Origin: Bombardia bombarda
Lineage: Eukaryota > Ascomycota > Sordariomycetes > Sordariales > Lasiosphaeriaceae
DNA length: 64,000 nucleotides
Direction of reading: 5' to 3'
NCBI GenBank assembly: GCA_030512295.1
Contig: JAULSR010000010.1
Coordinates: forward strand, 558,001 to 622,000
Shown: positions 1 to 12,273 of the stretch, one piece after another
Layout: every line of letters starts with the position of its first letter
How positions within the stretch are numbered: the stretch's first letter is position 1
Program-made: the position numbers and the translations under genes
The notes under the pieces: model-generated
The model's database searches: none
The model's input: only the letters and a program-made list of their open reading frames with translations
Told to the model about the DNA's origin: nothing

Positions 1-329
1 CGCTACGTACCCCAAAAAAGTTATAGCATCCACCCACAAGCGTTTTTTCCCAGGGCCTAGTTCAGTTTCTGCTGGACTTCCGCAAACTAGACCTAAATCC
101 GCAATGGATGCAAGAGATATTTTAAGTTTCTAGCCTGCAAAAGAGCCGAATGCCCCACCATTGACATTTTGGAGTGGCATCCAGTATCTCATGGCAGATG
201 TTAGGTAGGGTCTTTTACTAGAAGAAAAAAAAAAAACCTTGTCGATAATCGATAAGGCCGCTCCCGGCCAATCTTTCCGTCTTTGCGCCTCTGTTTCGAC
301 CGCCAAGCGATCGTCATCAGTCCGTGAAA
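1..329. other. Upstream region of SGD1 homologue
   Basis: No ORF here has coding character. The stretch includes an A-run near 222-236 and then about 90 bases before the first ATG at 330. It is probably the promoter and 5' leader of the SGD1-type gene, possibly mixed with the end of a gene lying outside the window. Confidence 0.4.
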
Positions 330-3187
330 ATGGTTGCGTCAGGAAAGAACAAGCCCCAGCTCCCTCTGCGGATACTGAAGGAGCTCGGCACATCAGGTAG
401 GGCCCCTGCCTTCTTTCCCAATGCGAGAGATGGAACCTATCGGGACTGTTCTTTCAGTACTGACAAGCTCTTAATCCCACAGATTCGGGTGGAAGAGAAG
501 GACGCGGAAAAGGAAGAGGAGCGCCTGTGAACCGAAAAGAGCAGCGCAAGGCCCAAAGGACAGAGAAGAAGGTCCAGCGCAACACATCCTCGCGAAGCTA
601 TGCCGAGCGCGCCACAGCGCCGCCACCACCAGGCCGCCATACCCAACATCGCACTCCTACCTCTTCTGCAAAACCCGGAAAGTCAACCCCGTCTTCAAAG
701 GGTGCTGCTGCCGCACCTGCGCCAGCGAGGAAAGAGCCGAAGCCTATATTGAAGCAAAGGAAACCGGCGCCTAAGGCTATAGAGGAGGAGGAGGATGACG
801 ACGAAGATGAGGACATGGACGACGAGGATATCCTGCTTGACGAAGGCTCAGACTCGGACGAGGAGGACGGGTTCGGATTTCTTGACGAGGACTCGGAGGG
901 AGATGTCGACGACGATTTAGGAGAGGGGGATGACGACGAAGATGAAGGAGAGGAGGACGAGGATGAGGACGAAGAGGAAACAAACCCGGCGCCTAAAAAG
1001 TCGAGCGTGTCGAAAGCCTTGTTGAGGGGCCTCGAAGAGGACGACGCGGAAATCGCAGCCCTGGAAAAGAAGCTTGGGCTCAAAGGGCGCAGGACCCTGC
1101 CGCAAGCCTTCCACGACGATGGACTCGGCGAACTCCTGGGCGAGTTGGAAGGAGGGGGCGGTGCCGACGATGAGACAGTCGAGCGGAAAAAACGCAAGGC
1201 GGAAGCAGACGACTGGCTTGCCATGAAGCGGAGGAAAGCGGCTGGAAAGGCCGCCGAGGAGCAACGAACTGCGCGCGATTTGGACGATAGCGAGGATGGT
1301 TCCGACGGCGATGGCAGCGACGAGGATATGTTGGATGGCGAATCTGACGAATACGGGTCTGACGAGGACGAGGATATGGACGGCGACGAAGACGACTTTG
1401 GAGGGTTTGATTCGAACGATGAAGATGCACAGAAGCCGGAAAAGCGAGTACGCGAAAATCCTTACGTCGCCCCGACAGTTCCGCAAGCTGCCGTCAAATA
1501 TGTCCCTCCGTCTCTGCGAAAGGAGACGGGGTCGGACGCGGAGTTGACCGCGCGTATCCGACGACAGACACAGGGTCTTGTCAACAGGATAACGGAATCT
1601 AATATGACATCTATTCTCATAGAGATCGAGAAGCTTTACCGGGACAACCCTCGACAACATCTCACATCTACGCTGGTGGACCTGATATTGATTCAGGTGT
1701 GCGAGCCAACAAGTCTGCCCGACACCCTTCTTATTCTCAGCGCCGGGTTTGCCACGGCCGTCTACAGAGTTATTGGCATGGACTTTGGCGCCCAACTCAT
1801 CCAGGAGGTGGTTGAGCGCTTTGCCCGGCACTACGAGGAAGCCAGGATAGCTTCTATCGACAGGCCCGATGTATCAAAACACACATCAAACATCATTACC
1901 TTCCTCTCGCAGCTTTACAACTTCCAGCTGATCGGGCCTAACCTGCTCTTCGACTACATCCGCTTTCTGCTGGATGATCTGTCCGAGCTCAACGCAGAAC
2001 TGTTACTCCGGATTATCCGGATGTCTGGGCCCGCTCTTCGGCAAGACGATCCTATGGCGCTGAAGGACATTGTCGCACTGATCCGGCCGGCCATGGCCAA
2101 GATTGGCGAGAATAACCTCAGCGTTAGAACAAAGTTCATGATCGAGACAATCAACGACCTGAAGAACAACAAGATGAAGACGGGAGTGACGGCCTCGGCC
2201 GTTCTCTCGGAGCACGCCACGCGCATGAAGAAGCTGCTTGGCACACTCAGCACCCGCAAGCTCAGCTCGACCGAGCCGCTGCGGATGGGCTTGAAAGACA
2301 TCCGTGACTCGGACAAAAAGGGCAAGTGGTGGCTCGTAGGCGCGAGCTGGGCTGGCCCGGGTGCCAGCGAGAAGAACAAGAAGAAGTCAGCCCAGGAAGA
2401 GGACGGCGACGACAATGACAGCGACAACGAGGGTCTCCTCCTGGACGACGACATGGACGGCGCACCCGACCTCGGCGAGCTCGCGAGAGAGAACATGATG
2501 AACACGGACGTGCGACGCTCTATCTTCGTCTCGATCCTCTCCGCCACCGACTATGAGGACGCCTATTTCCGGATCCTCAAGCTGCGGCTCAACAAGGAGC
2601 GCCAGCGCGAGATCCCCACCGTCATCATCCAGTGCACCGGCGCGGAGCAGCAGTACAACCCCTATTACACGCTCATCGCCCGGAAGCTGTGCACGGACCG
2701 CAAGGTCCGCTGGTCGTTCCAGGACAGCCTGTGGAGGCTGTTTCGCCGGCTCGGGGAGTCGGTCTTTGGCGACGGGGCCGAGGACGAGGACGAGGACGAC
2801 GCTATCGACATGCGCCGGCTGGTGAACATCGCCAAGCTGTTCGGGTCGCTGGTGGCGAGCGGCGATCTGAGTCTGGCGATCCTCAAGTGTCTGAACCTGC
2901 CGTACCTGCAGGCCAAGACGCGGGCGTTTGTTGAGGTTCTGCTGATCACCACGTTGCTCGAGTGCCGCGGCGCGGATGCGAAGGAGGACGCGCTGCCGGC
3001 GGCATTTATGGCGGCCGGGGCGAATCCGGAGCTGGCTCGGGGGCTGCAGTGGTTCCTGAAGAAGGTGGTGAGGAAGTCGGACCTGGCAGGGAGCAAGGCG
3101 GATACCAAGGTGGTGAAGGAGGCGTGTAGACAGGCGCAGGAGGTGTTGGAGACGGCGCTGGTCTCGAACCAGGGGCTGGGGGACTAG
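330..3187 (+). CDS. SGD1: SGD1/NOM1-type nucleolar MIF4G-MA3 protein
   Basis: Two exons, 330-396 and 483-3187, encode about 923 aa. The intron starts GTAGGG and ends CCCACAG. Joining in phase 1 gives a basic Gly/Arg-rich start followed by NRKEQRKAQR, typical of Sgd1 N-termini. Long acidic Asp/Glu tracts lie near residues 121-186 and 288-338. A MIF4G-like helical region follows at roughly 375-580, containing the motif GKWWLVGASW near 637, and an MA3 domain begins near 695 (DVRRSIFVSI). Sgd1/NOM1 proteins act in the nucleolus in 40S subunit and 18S rRNA maturation, where the MIF4G domain works with a DEAD-box helicase of the eIF4A/Fal1 type (family knowledge). ATG 330 is chosen because the long second exon has no suitable in-frame ATG near its start. 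Many antisense ORFs across the acidic tracts are repeat shadows. Confidence 0.9.
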
Positions 3188-3892
3188 GGTTAGTCTTTGT
3201 CTGATGTAGATGGTTCTCGCCGTACAATGGGGTATATCATATACAGTATAGTAAATATGCTAAAATATTGGAGCGTTGTTGCCTCTGGTAGCTAATATGA
3301 CTCGATCAGATCACACAGTTATGCGTTGTTTAGGTACATAAATACTTTGATGAGGCTACCATCGGTATAATTACGTAGACGTAGCCGCTAGCGTCGATTA
3401 TCAGGATATCCTCGTTGCTGTCATCTTGGCTCCGGATTGGAGGTCATGGGATACGGCTGTCCTCTTATGTCTCCAAATGTCTCCATTCATCTCGCACCCG
3501 CAGCCCCCGGCCGAGTACGTAGGTGCGCTATAAGTCAGCATAGAATCCGCCAGTAGGTGGCCACATTGCCTGGAATTTTTAGTGGCAAAGGAGCGCCCGA
3601 CCAATCAACGGATGGAAAACGCGCCTAGAAAGGCTTCTCGAACGGGAATGAATGGGGCACTTTTCCCCGACGTGCTTGCCAGTGCTTCCGCCGCTTTCCC
3701 AACCAACCCAAATTCCGCGCCGCCAATTCCAGTCCCGTCCGTCATCACCAAAAAACCATCCCCCCATCAAAAAAAAACCGCCAGCACCAACACACCAGAC
3801 ACCGCGCCTGGTGCATCTTTGACTTTCTTCTTGCTCTCCCTCCCATATACCGCCTCCCCCAGTCACATTCGCGTTTTACGCCCTCTCTCAAT
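3188..3892. other. Intergenic, SGD1 end to DLD1 start
   Basis: About 0.7 kb without coding signal. The left half is AT-rich and fits a 3' UTR. The right half becomes C/T/A-rich (3741-3890) as expected for a fungal promoter and leader before the dihydrolipoyl dehydrogenase ATG. Confidence 0.5.
3600..3607 (+). promoter_or_regulatory. CCAAT box upstream of dihydrolipoyl dehydrogenase
   Basis: The sequence reads ACCAATCA about 290 bases before the start codon. CCAATCA is the preferred core of the Hap2/3/5 (AnCF) complex, which controls respiratory genes including yeast LPD1. The motif is short, so occupancy is an inference. Confidence 0.3.
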
Positions 3893-5715
3893 ATGTTGTC
3901 GCAAAGATTAATAGGGCGGACCACCGTCAGGTCGGCATTCAAGCCGTCAGGGTAGGTGTTTTGCCCGCTTGCTTGGTTGCATGCATCGTCTCCAAAAATG
4001 ACGCTCTTTTCCTGACTTTTGGTGTCGCAGACTCCCAACAATCGCTCCTTCCATGTCCAGATGGAGACGGACATACGCGACCGAGGCTGGTTAGTGTTAC
4101 CAATGCATCATGTTTTTGATTGGCCTCCCACGGCTGACTGGTTTTTTTTTTTTTACTTGCAGAAGAGAAGGACCTCGTCATCATCGGCGGAGGTGTTGCC
4201 GGCTACGTCGCCGCCATCAAGGCCGGCCAGGAGGGCATGAAGGTATGTTTGCTTGCACCGGCATCCAAGCATGGGAAACATCAAGCAGCTGGCTAACAAC
4301 AGGCTCAACTTGCGCGAATCATCACAGGTCACATGTATCGAGAAGCGCGGAACACTCGGCGGTACCTGCCTCAACGTCGGCTGCATCCCCTCCAAGTCGC
4401 TCCTTAACAACTCGCATCTGTACCACCAGGTCCTTCACGACACCAAGCACAGAGGTATCGAGGTGGGCGACGTAAAACTCAACCTGGAGCAGCTGATGAA
4501 GGCCAAGGACCTGTCGGTCTCGGGTCTGACCAAGGGCGTCGAGTTCCTGCTCAAGAAGAACGGCGTCGAGTACATCAAGGGCACGGGCACCTTCAAAGAC
4601 GAGCACACCATCAGCGTGCAGCTCAACGACGGCGGCGAGACCTCGGTCGTGGGCAAGAACATCCTGATCGCGACCGGCTCCGAGGCCACCCCCTTCCCCG
4701 GCCTCGAGATTGACGAGAAGCGCGTCGTCACCAGCACGGGCGCCATTGCGCTCAAGGAGGTACCCAAGAAGATGCTGGTCATTGGCGGTGGCATCATCGG
4801 CCTCGAGATGGCCTCGGTCTGGCAGAGGCTGGGCTCTGATGTTACTGTTGTCGAGTACCTCGACCTGATTGGCGGCCCCGGCATGGATGCCGAGATCGCC
4901 AAGGCGTCGCAAAAGATCCTCAAGAAGCAGGGCATCAGCTTCAAGACCAACACCAAGGTCCTGAGCGGAGATACCACCGGCGACCAGATCAAGCTGGAGG
5001 TTGAGGCCGCCAAGGGTGGCAAGGCTGAGACGGTTAGTTTAATACAATTTCCTGGCCCGTCTGATTTTAAACACTGCTGACAACAGCCCCGTAACAGCTC
5101 GAGGCGGACGTTGTCCTTGTCGCGATCGGTCGCCGCCCCTACACCGGAGGTCTCGGCCTCGAGAACGTCGGCGTCGACGTCGACGAGCGCGGCCGCGTGG
5201 TCATCGACTCGGAGTACCGCACTAAGGTCCCCCACATCCGCTGCGTCGGCGACGTGACCTTTGGGCCCATGCTCGCGCACAAGGCCGAGGAGGAGGCGGT
5301 GGCGGTGGTGGAGTACATCAAGAAGGGCTACGGCCACGTCAACTACGGCTGCATCCCGTCGGTCATGTACACGTTCCCCGAAGTCGCGTGGGTCGGCCAG
5401 TCGGAGCAGGAGCTTAAGAAGGCGGGCATCAAGTACCGCGTCGGCACCTTCCCCTTCAGCGCCAACTCGCGCGCCAAGACGAACCTGGACACGGACGGCA
5501 TGGTCAAGATGCTGGCGGACCCCGAGACGGACCGCCTGCTGGGCGTGCACATTATTGGTCCCAACGCGGGTGAGATGATTGCTGAGGGCACGCTGGCGCT
5601 CGAGTACGGCGCATCGAGCGAGGATATCGCCCGCACGTGCCATGCCCACCCCACGCTGGCTGAGGCGTTTAAGGAGGCGGCCATGGCGACGCACGGAAAG
5701 GCTATCCACTTTTAA
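3893..5715 (+). CDS. LPD1: Dihydrolipoyl dehydrogenase, mitochondrial (E3)
   Basis: Five exons, 3893-3951, 4031-4089, 4163-4242, 4328-5032 and 5098-5715, encode about 506 aa. The product is the FAD flavoprotein that reoxidises dihydrolipoyl groups with NAD+ in pyruvate, 2-oxoglutarate and branched-chain dehydrogenase complexes and in glycine cleavage. The first ~38 residues are Arg/Ser/Thr-rich with few acids (MLSQRLIGRTTVRSAF), as expected for a mitochondrial presequence. FAD-binding GGGVAG is at 48-53, and the redox disulfide is Cys80/Cys85 in GGTCLNVGC. An NAD-binding GGGIIGLE segment follows mid-protein. The catalytic His-Glu pair is H485 and E490 in CHAHPTLAE. All intron phases join without gaps and length is normal for the family. 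The acceptor of exon 5 could alternatively lie a few bases upstream, but CTCGAGGCGG gives the conserved LEADVVLVAIGRRP. Confidence 0.97.
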
Positions 5716-7172
5716 ATAGGGGGGCAGACGGATAGACAAACAGACAGTGAGTGACTGATGGTATGCTACTTCTGTTGAAGAGGGGGGTTCATGCTGGCTG
5801 AGGTAGATTATACCGGTGGTTTTTGACGTGACGGGCGTGTTTTCATTGTACTTGTACTGTAGCTTGTTTTCCCTAGGGCATTTGGTAAATAGACGCCGCC
5901 GGGGTGGCAGGCCTTGAGAACTCGCGTCATGTTGGGTTGTGTTTGTTTTTCTGTGGAGAGGTAGGTATGAGATGAGTTGAGGGTCTGTCTACCATGATTG
6001 CCCAAGTGCGTACGTAATCGGTAGATGGGAGACGGTAGTTGTTGATGACACGTGAAATTTGGACGAGAAAGTTGCAGTCAGAATCAAGGTATGGTTAGAA
6101 AATCGGACAGAGATGGTTGATTGGCAATGCCGGATTGTGGTCGTTGAAGATAAGAAATAGCCTTTTTTATGTGTTGTTCTGGTGGACGTTGCACATACAA
6201 CAGAAAATGGTCTCATATACATTTTTGCACCATCTTTGGTGTTCACAATGACATATCCCCTATTTATTCAGATTCGAGAGAACTTGAGGACGTGAAAGTA
6301 CTAGCTGACCTTGGCGTTGAAAAACTAGGTTTGGCCTTTCGGTTCGTTCTCCGCCATTGGGACCTGCCAAGTGAAGAAGGTTTAGACTTTTTAAGATTGT
6401 GTGACGCGAGGCACACAGGGCCTGGAGTCTGGACTGCCAGTTGCTGATTTTATGCTATTTTTACCCTAACCCTTGTCTTGAATTGGGCCCCTCTCGCCCC
6501 CAAACCCCCCATGAAAGGGCTGTGAGGGGAAGCTGGGAAGCTGGGGTGGGCCGCAACCTCCCAGCAATCCACTGAAACACCCCTGCTTTGCGTCCCTAGT
6601 CCGGTACCTGGGGCATACGTGTGGTGTGTGTGGGACATTGGACGACAGACAATCACCGACGGAATCGAACGGGCATCTTTTTCTCTCCTGTCGGTCGGTC
6701 GGTGAATAATAATTACTTAGTTAAGCTTGAGGGTATCGAACCCCATTTCCCGACAATCCCGTGCCGACTCGACTGGCTACCTTGACCTTCACTTTACACA
6801 ACACACTCGCTTTCACGGTTTGAGAAATATTAAACACTGGTTTGTTTGGAATGCAACAAGAGCCAAGGTGGAGATGGAAGCTGGCAATATAACGAAACAC
6901 CACTGCAGCACATATCCGTACATTCACCCAGAGAACATACTGGGACGTTCAATTGGATTGGATGCTAGCAGAAGCATAAGTCTGTCCGACCACAAGGACA
7001 ACAACACCCACAGATAGCTTGGGAAGGAAGCTTTAGCACCACGCCACGCCACGCCATTGCCTGAGAGCTTGTTTGTTTTATATCAGCCACGGGAGCTACG
7101 GTGGCCCATCCGCCGGAAATACCTACCGAAGTACTACTCTGTAGCCAAACTTTCTTTCGACACAAGCTTCCA
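5716..7172. other. Intergenic, DLD1 to desaturase
   Basis: About 1.46 kb with only short ORFs of poor composition. It includes a C-run near 6494-6514 and a tRNA T-loop-like string near 6727-6745 that does not extend to a cloverleaf. I see no gene. It probably holds the 3' UTR of the upstream gene and the promoter of the desaturase. Confidence 0.5.
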
Positions 7173-9111
7173 ATGGCTGCCAGGACGAAGGGCATCGCCA
7201 ATGGGGCCACAGCCGGGGCTAATGGCAAGCGGTCGTATCCTATACTCTCCCGCCGCGAGATCGAGGGGCTGATCGCCGACGGACGGTCCATCATCATTGT
7301 CGACCAGCATGTCCTCAAGGTCGATGGCTGGCTCAAGTACCACCCCGGCGGCGACAAGGCCATCCAGCACATGGTCGGCCGCGACGCCACTGACGAGGTC
7401 AACGGGTTTGTTCCACCTTTACCCATACGCCTACTACCCCTAGCCACCGTTGTTGTGCAACCCCAACAACCAGCCACACACAGCTAGCTAACTCTCAGTC
7501 GCCAGCCTGCACTCGGCCGAGGCCCGCCAGATGATGGACAAGTACCGCGTCGGTAGGATCGAAGGCCGCTGGAACAACTTCCTGCCACCCATCCAAGGTG
7601 GGAAATTCCGCCCTGCTTCGGCGGGAGAGTGCGACGACGAGGATGCCATGGCGCTGGAGCAGCAGCGGTCAGCGTCGTCACCGTCCTTTGCGATGGACGT
7701 CACTTCTAGCGTGACGTCAAGCCACGCCAGCTCGCGATCTCCCTCGCCTGTGTTTGACACTGCCGCCACCACCACCACCACCACCACCACCTCTATCACG
7801 GGCTCGAGCAGGCTTCGCCCTCGAACCTCGCTCGCCGCCTCCGTGTCGTCCGTCTCCTCAGCCGACGAGGCAGAGGAACCCTTACAACAAAAGCAGCGGC
7901 AGCAACAGCAGCAGCAGCCCTTCGATGGGCTAGCCCACCTTGACGCCCTAACCAAGAAAGAAATCAAGCTCGACCTAGACACGTACCCGTCGCTCGACGC
8001 GGCCGTCCAGGACGACATCGTGGCAAAATACCGCCTCCTCCACCAAAAGATCAGGGACGAGGGCCTCTTCGACTGCGACTACACCGCCTACGCCATCGAG
8101 TGCACCCGCTACGCCATCTTCTTCGGCTTGTCGCTCGTCCTCCTGCACTACGGCTGGTACGCAGCCTCGGGCTTCTTCATGGGCACCTTCTGGCACCAGC
8201 TCGTCTTCACGGCGCACGACGCCGGCCACATGGGCATCACGCACAAGTTCCACGTCGACACGGTCATCGGCATCATCATCGCCGACTTCCTCGGCGGCCT
8301 GTCCCTAGGCTGGTGGAAGCGCAGCCACAACGTGCACCACATCGTGACCAACTCGCCCGAGCACGACCCCGACATCGAGCACATGCCCTTCTTCGCCGTC
8401 TCGCACCGCCTACTCGGCTCCCTGCGGTCAACCTACTACGAGCGCGTCATGCACTACGACGCCGCCGCCCGCTTCCTCATCTCGTTCCAGCACTACTCGT
8501 ACTACATCATCCTGCTGTTCGGGCGCTTCAACCTCTATCGCCTGTCGTGGGAGTTTCTGATCCTGGGCCTCGGCCCCCGCAAGGGCCCGGCCTGGTGGCA
8601 CCGCTACCTCGAGATGGCGGGCCAGGTCTTTTTCTGGTACTGGTTCGGGTACGAGCTGGTGTACAAGTCTATTGACACCAACTGGCACCGGTTTGTCTTT
8701 ATCATGGTCAGCCACATGGTGACGGCGCCGCTGCACGTGCAGATCACGCTGAGCCACTTTGCTATGTCGACGGCCGACCTGGGCGTGCACGAGAGCTTCC
8801 CGCAAAAGATGCTGCGCACGACGATGGATGTCGACTGTCCGCAGTGGCTGGATTTCTTCCACGGCGGGCTGCAGTTCCAGGCGATCCACCACCTGTATCC
8901 GCGGATCCCGAGGCATAATCTGAGGCAGACGCAGAAGCTGGTGCAGGCGTTTTGCGAGGAGGTGGGCATCCCGTATGCGCTGTATGGGTTCGTGGATGGG
9001 AATAAGGAGGTGATTGGGAGGCTGGCGGATGTGGCGAGGCAGGCGGCGATTTTGAAGAAGTGCCAGGGGGTGATTGCTGGTGGGGGGTTGGGGCATCATC
9101 ATCATGATTGA
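7173..9111 (+). CDS. Delta-8 sphingolipid desaturase, cytochrome b5 fusion
   Basis: Two exons, 7173-7405 and 7506-9111, give about 612 aa. The acceptor after GTCGCCAG (7505) is preferred over the earlier TCTCAG because only it keeps frame and restores NGLHSAEAR, the conserved end of the cytochrome b5 unit. Residues ~20-95 form a b5 domain with heme ligand motif HPGG at 57-60. The membrane desaturase part carries three histidine boxes: HDAGH at 315-319, HNVHH at 352-356 and QAIHH at 536-540. The Q in box three marks front-end desaturases. Fungal members desaturate the long-chain base of glucosylceramides at C8 in the ER, next to C9 methylation. Between b5 and catalytic parts lies a ~100-residue insertion rich in Ser/Thr/Gln with poly-Thr and poly-Gln runs. 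The C-terminus ends in four His and Asp. Substrate assignment rests on family resemblance. Confidence 0.9.
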
Positions 9112-10215
9112 GTTTGAAATTGGTTGGATTGGAGAGGGGTTTTGGTACCTGGGGTGGTTGAGAGGATGGTTTTTTTGGTGTTTGTTTAGACCAGAGTTAG
9201 ATTTCATATTGTATGTTTTTTATTGTATTTGTTCTGGGTGATTATTCGTGTCGAGTGGGTGGTGAGGCGTTGAAGCCCGTAAGTGTGCATATGTGAGTGC
9301 GAGTGTGTAAGTACCTAAATCCACAGGTACTCAGTATAGATCTCTCGCAGGCGTGTTTAAGATGGTTTGCTGTTAAGGAGTAATATGTTACAGGATTTTA
9401 TAGCCCAGCTGACCGGTTTGCCATTTCTTGATGAGAAGCTTGTATCGATGCTTTATAGGCATGAGGAAAAGCCCAACTTCAGCTATCTCTTCAACTCGGA
9501 GACCGCTAGTTGCTAGTGAATGACTGACATGTGATGTAGAAAGGAGACATACTGGCGAAGTTAATAAGTATAGGATAGGGCTAAGTGGTTCATCGGGTAT
9601 CTCAAACTTTTTTTGCAAGTGTTGTCTTAGACTGACAAGCTAGGCAAGCACCGGGCAGCAGCATAAGGCTAACAACAGAGCAGACAAGAAGCACAGCAAA
9701 GACACAATGGTAGAGAAATTTTATATGGCGCTGCGATTTCTAGCCTGCTGCTTTGCTTTTTACAGCTTCACATGTTTGTTTACACACAGACACAAAGCCT
9801 CCCCATGAGATTTTTACCTTGATAAAGAAGCAAAGTATCAGGATAGCCCTTCCAGAAAATAGATATTAACGCCTTGTTTAACCAGACCAGATCCAGACAA
9901 CTCCGTCTTTGTGTATTGTTGTTTTTTTGTTTTGTCGAGCGCAACGGCTACACCAATCAAAATTCTGCTCTATCCGCTTCGAGATGTCGACAAGAAGACA
10001 GGACAAGACAACAGTCAAAAAAAAGTCGACAGCCTATCCAGGCCTCGCCGCACATGGGGCCAGTTGCCTGCCGTGTGTATCTCTTCGCTTTGTGAGTCCG
10101 CATCCCCATAATCAACACGCCCCAGCAGTTTTGCCTGCGCGCGTTGCTTGTTCAGTGAGAGAGTGATAGGTGATCCGAGAGCCATTTCGTTCTTTCTTTG
10201 CAAATCTCTCCCTGC
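9112..10215. other. Convergent intergenic, desaturase and GAR1 ends
   Basis: About 1.1 kb between two convergent 3' ends. It is T-rich on the left, with TTTTTT runs and TATTGTATTTG near 9200-9230, compatible with 3' UTR and polyadenylation of the desaturase. No ORF with coding character or RNA gene was recognised. Confidence 0.5.
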
Positions 10216-11101
10216 TTAATAGCCGCCGCGACCGCGACCACCACCGAAGCCGCCACCGCCACCGCGAGAGAAACCGCCGGAGCCGCCTCTGCCCCGGGGC
10301 GCACCACCGCCGCGACCGCCGCCTCTGGAGAAGCCGCCGGAGCCGCCTCTGGCACCGAAACCACCTCTGGAGCCGCCGCGGGAGAAACCGCCGGGGCCAC
10401 CACGGCCGCCACGGGCACCGCCGCGGCTGGGCTTCTTGACCTTGCTGACCGTTCCTGGTGGGGGCTTCGGCCGGGGGAGGAACTTCTCGAGGGGCAGGAG
10501 CTTCTCGCCGGCGATGTAGAACTTGTCGCCGTGCTTGAACGAGGTGGCCTGGATGCCCTCGGAGGGCTTGATGGTGAAGTATACCTGGTTGATGGGGCCG
10601 AGGACCTCGTCGACCTTGCCGATCGCTGTCTGTTAAGTTTGCGCAAGAGGGCAGTGTTAGCGATCGAGAACCAGGAGACAGAAATAGAATAACAAGGGGG
10701 AGAGAGGGACAAGACGCACCTTGTTCTCGAGGTATATGGGCGCGTTGAAATGGGGCACCTTGCCGCCAAAGGCGATGCTCTTGCAGACCATCTCGCCCTC
10801 GCAGCTGTGAAGGAACTCGCCCATCTCCAGGACGGCGTCGGGCGGGCCAAAGTCTCTTTGCCCGTAACCACCACCACCGCCTCCACGGCCTGTGTTTGTG
10901 CAAAAAGAACGTCAGTATTTCATTCTTTCTGTCAATTGGCGATGGTCTCCAATTTTTTCTTCGTCGCGTTCATCTGAACGAGCAGATGAACGGCTTTTGG
11001 AGTTTGAGTTTCTCTCTCTCACCTCCACCGAATCCACCTCCACCACGTCCTCTAAATCCGCTGCCGCCGCCACGGCCGCGCGGTGCTCCGCGGAACGACA
11101 T
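10216..11101 (-). CDS. GAR1: H/ACA snoRNP core protein Gar1
   Basis: Three minus-strand exons, 11101-11023, 10889-10720 and 10629-10216, encode about 220 aa. Order is an N-terminal Arg/Gly-rich (GAR) tail starting MSFRGAPRGRGGG, the conserved core with GEFLHSCEGEMVC and PHFNAPIYLENK, then IGKVDEVLGPINQVYF, and a long C-terminal GAR tail ending RGRGGY. Gar1 is a core protein of H/ACA box RNPs together with Cbf5, Nhp2 and Nop10 in the nucleolus, where these RNPs convert uridine to pseudouridine in rRNA and process pre-rRNA. Exon ends match GT-AG consensus and phases 1 and 0. The repetitive GAR codons create long open frames on the opposite strand that are not genes. The gene is convergent with the desaturase. 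The exact acceptor of exon 3 could shift by four bases, but the chosen one keeps frame. Confidence 0.95.
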
Positions 11102-12273
11102 CGCGGTCGAAGTCGTGTGCTGTGTAAAAAGGGGCGTGTTTGCGATTGTCGATTTGTCGACGCGATTGGTGGTGTTGACGGTTATGTGTGAGTGTGGGTG
11201 TGTTTGGTGTTTTTGCGGTCAATGGTCAAGTGGAAAGCTCCACGAAATTCAAAGGTCTTCTAGGTTGGTCTCTCGCTATGCACGTTCCAAATCCGCGGAG
11301 TTTTTTTTTCGCTGGACAGACTCTAAAAGCGGTCAATTATTTTGCCGCTAGTCACAAGACGCCGCTGGACCTGGACAAGAGCCCCACCAGCCATGCCTGA
11401 GCGTGCCCCGCAGCGTACAGTGCGTGCCTTATCGCGGTGTGTGACCTTACGATGCATCGCACTGTGACGCTGCATAAGACCACAGCCCTGGTTCGTTCGT
11501 TAGCGTGACTCCTCTGACCGGGGTTAGGGTCAAAACTTCATTTTGCAACAGTTTTACGACCAGAAAACCTTTCTCAACGCTTAAAAATTTACCTGTATAT
11601 CCAATTAAACACTCTCTATTAAACAGAGCTGTTTTTATTTCGTCAAAAATAGCCATTCTTTCGTTAAGTTTGAAAGTTTGGCTGGGACCCCTGTCCTTTG
11701 GACCACGCTGACGAACTTTCAAGGGCTGGGTTGTACATTGTTCATTATCAAGGTTTTAAAAGGAAAGGCCGCCCAGGTCAGATCGCCTTAAAGTCTAACT
11801 GATAGATCAAAGAGCGAGTGGCCAGATTGCCGTTTTATATAGGTAGTGTATTGGCCCTACTTTTAGTTCTGTCCCATTACTCAACGCCTAGACCTGCGCG
11901 CGTTGTATTTAACAGGTGGCGATTAGGAACACACACCCCTGAGCCCCTCCATCGTCCTACTGCAAAGGCCAGAAAGGACAAGCTGTCAGATCGGGGCCCG
12001 CTACGTATCATCACGGCTCACCTCCCCGTCTACCTTGTAACATAATACCCTTCCCAGTGTCAACACTCGGTTCATCCACACCCATCCTCGGATTTGGCTG
12101 CATTCTCTCGTCTTCGTGTCCTCTGGCGACTCTGCATGCGCCCTTCCCAAGGTCCCTAATTCTGGCAATCTTTTAATCGAGATATGCACAGAAATTAGCC
12201 AAGACCTATCAACAACATACACGTACTGATTACCTGTCTTGTTTGATACCACTTCCCTGTCGCCATCCCAACC
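11102..12273. other. Divergent intergenic, GAR1 and DNAJC3
   Basis: About 1.17 kb shared upstream region of two divergent genes. The middle (about 11510-11680) is clearly more AT-rich than its surroundings and contains a 91-codon minus-strand ORF (11722-11447) of unknown meaning. The right end is C/T/A-rich leader sequence of the DnaJ gene. Confidence 0.45.
11447..11722 (-). other. AT-rich patch with orphan 91-codon ORF
   Basis: This AT-rich island in GC-rich surroundings is open on the minus strand for 91 codons, reading for example ECLIGYTGKFLSVEKGF. I do not recognise the product. It might be a decayed repeat, a small gene or a chance ORF. Base composition unlike the flanks is compatible with RIP-type mutation of an old repeat, but no second copy is present in this window. 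Confidence 0.2.

Noticed and set aside
598..1224. Long minus-strand poly-Ser ORF
   Set aside because: It is the antisense shadow of the Asp/Glu-rich codons of the SGD1 homologue.
6720..6795. Possible tRNA on the minus strand (GGGGTTCGATACCC-like T-loop and a D-arm-like TAGCCAGTCGAGTCGG)
   Set aside because: Acceptor and anticodon stems do not pair and the T stem is imperfect, so no cloverleaf can be drawn.
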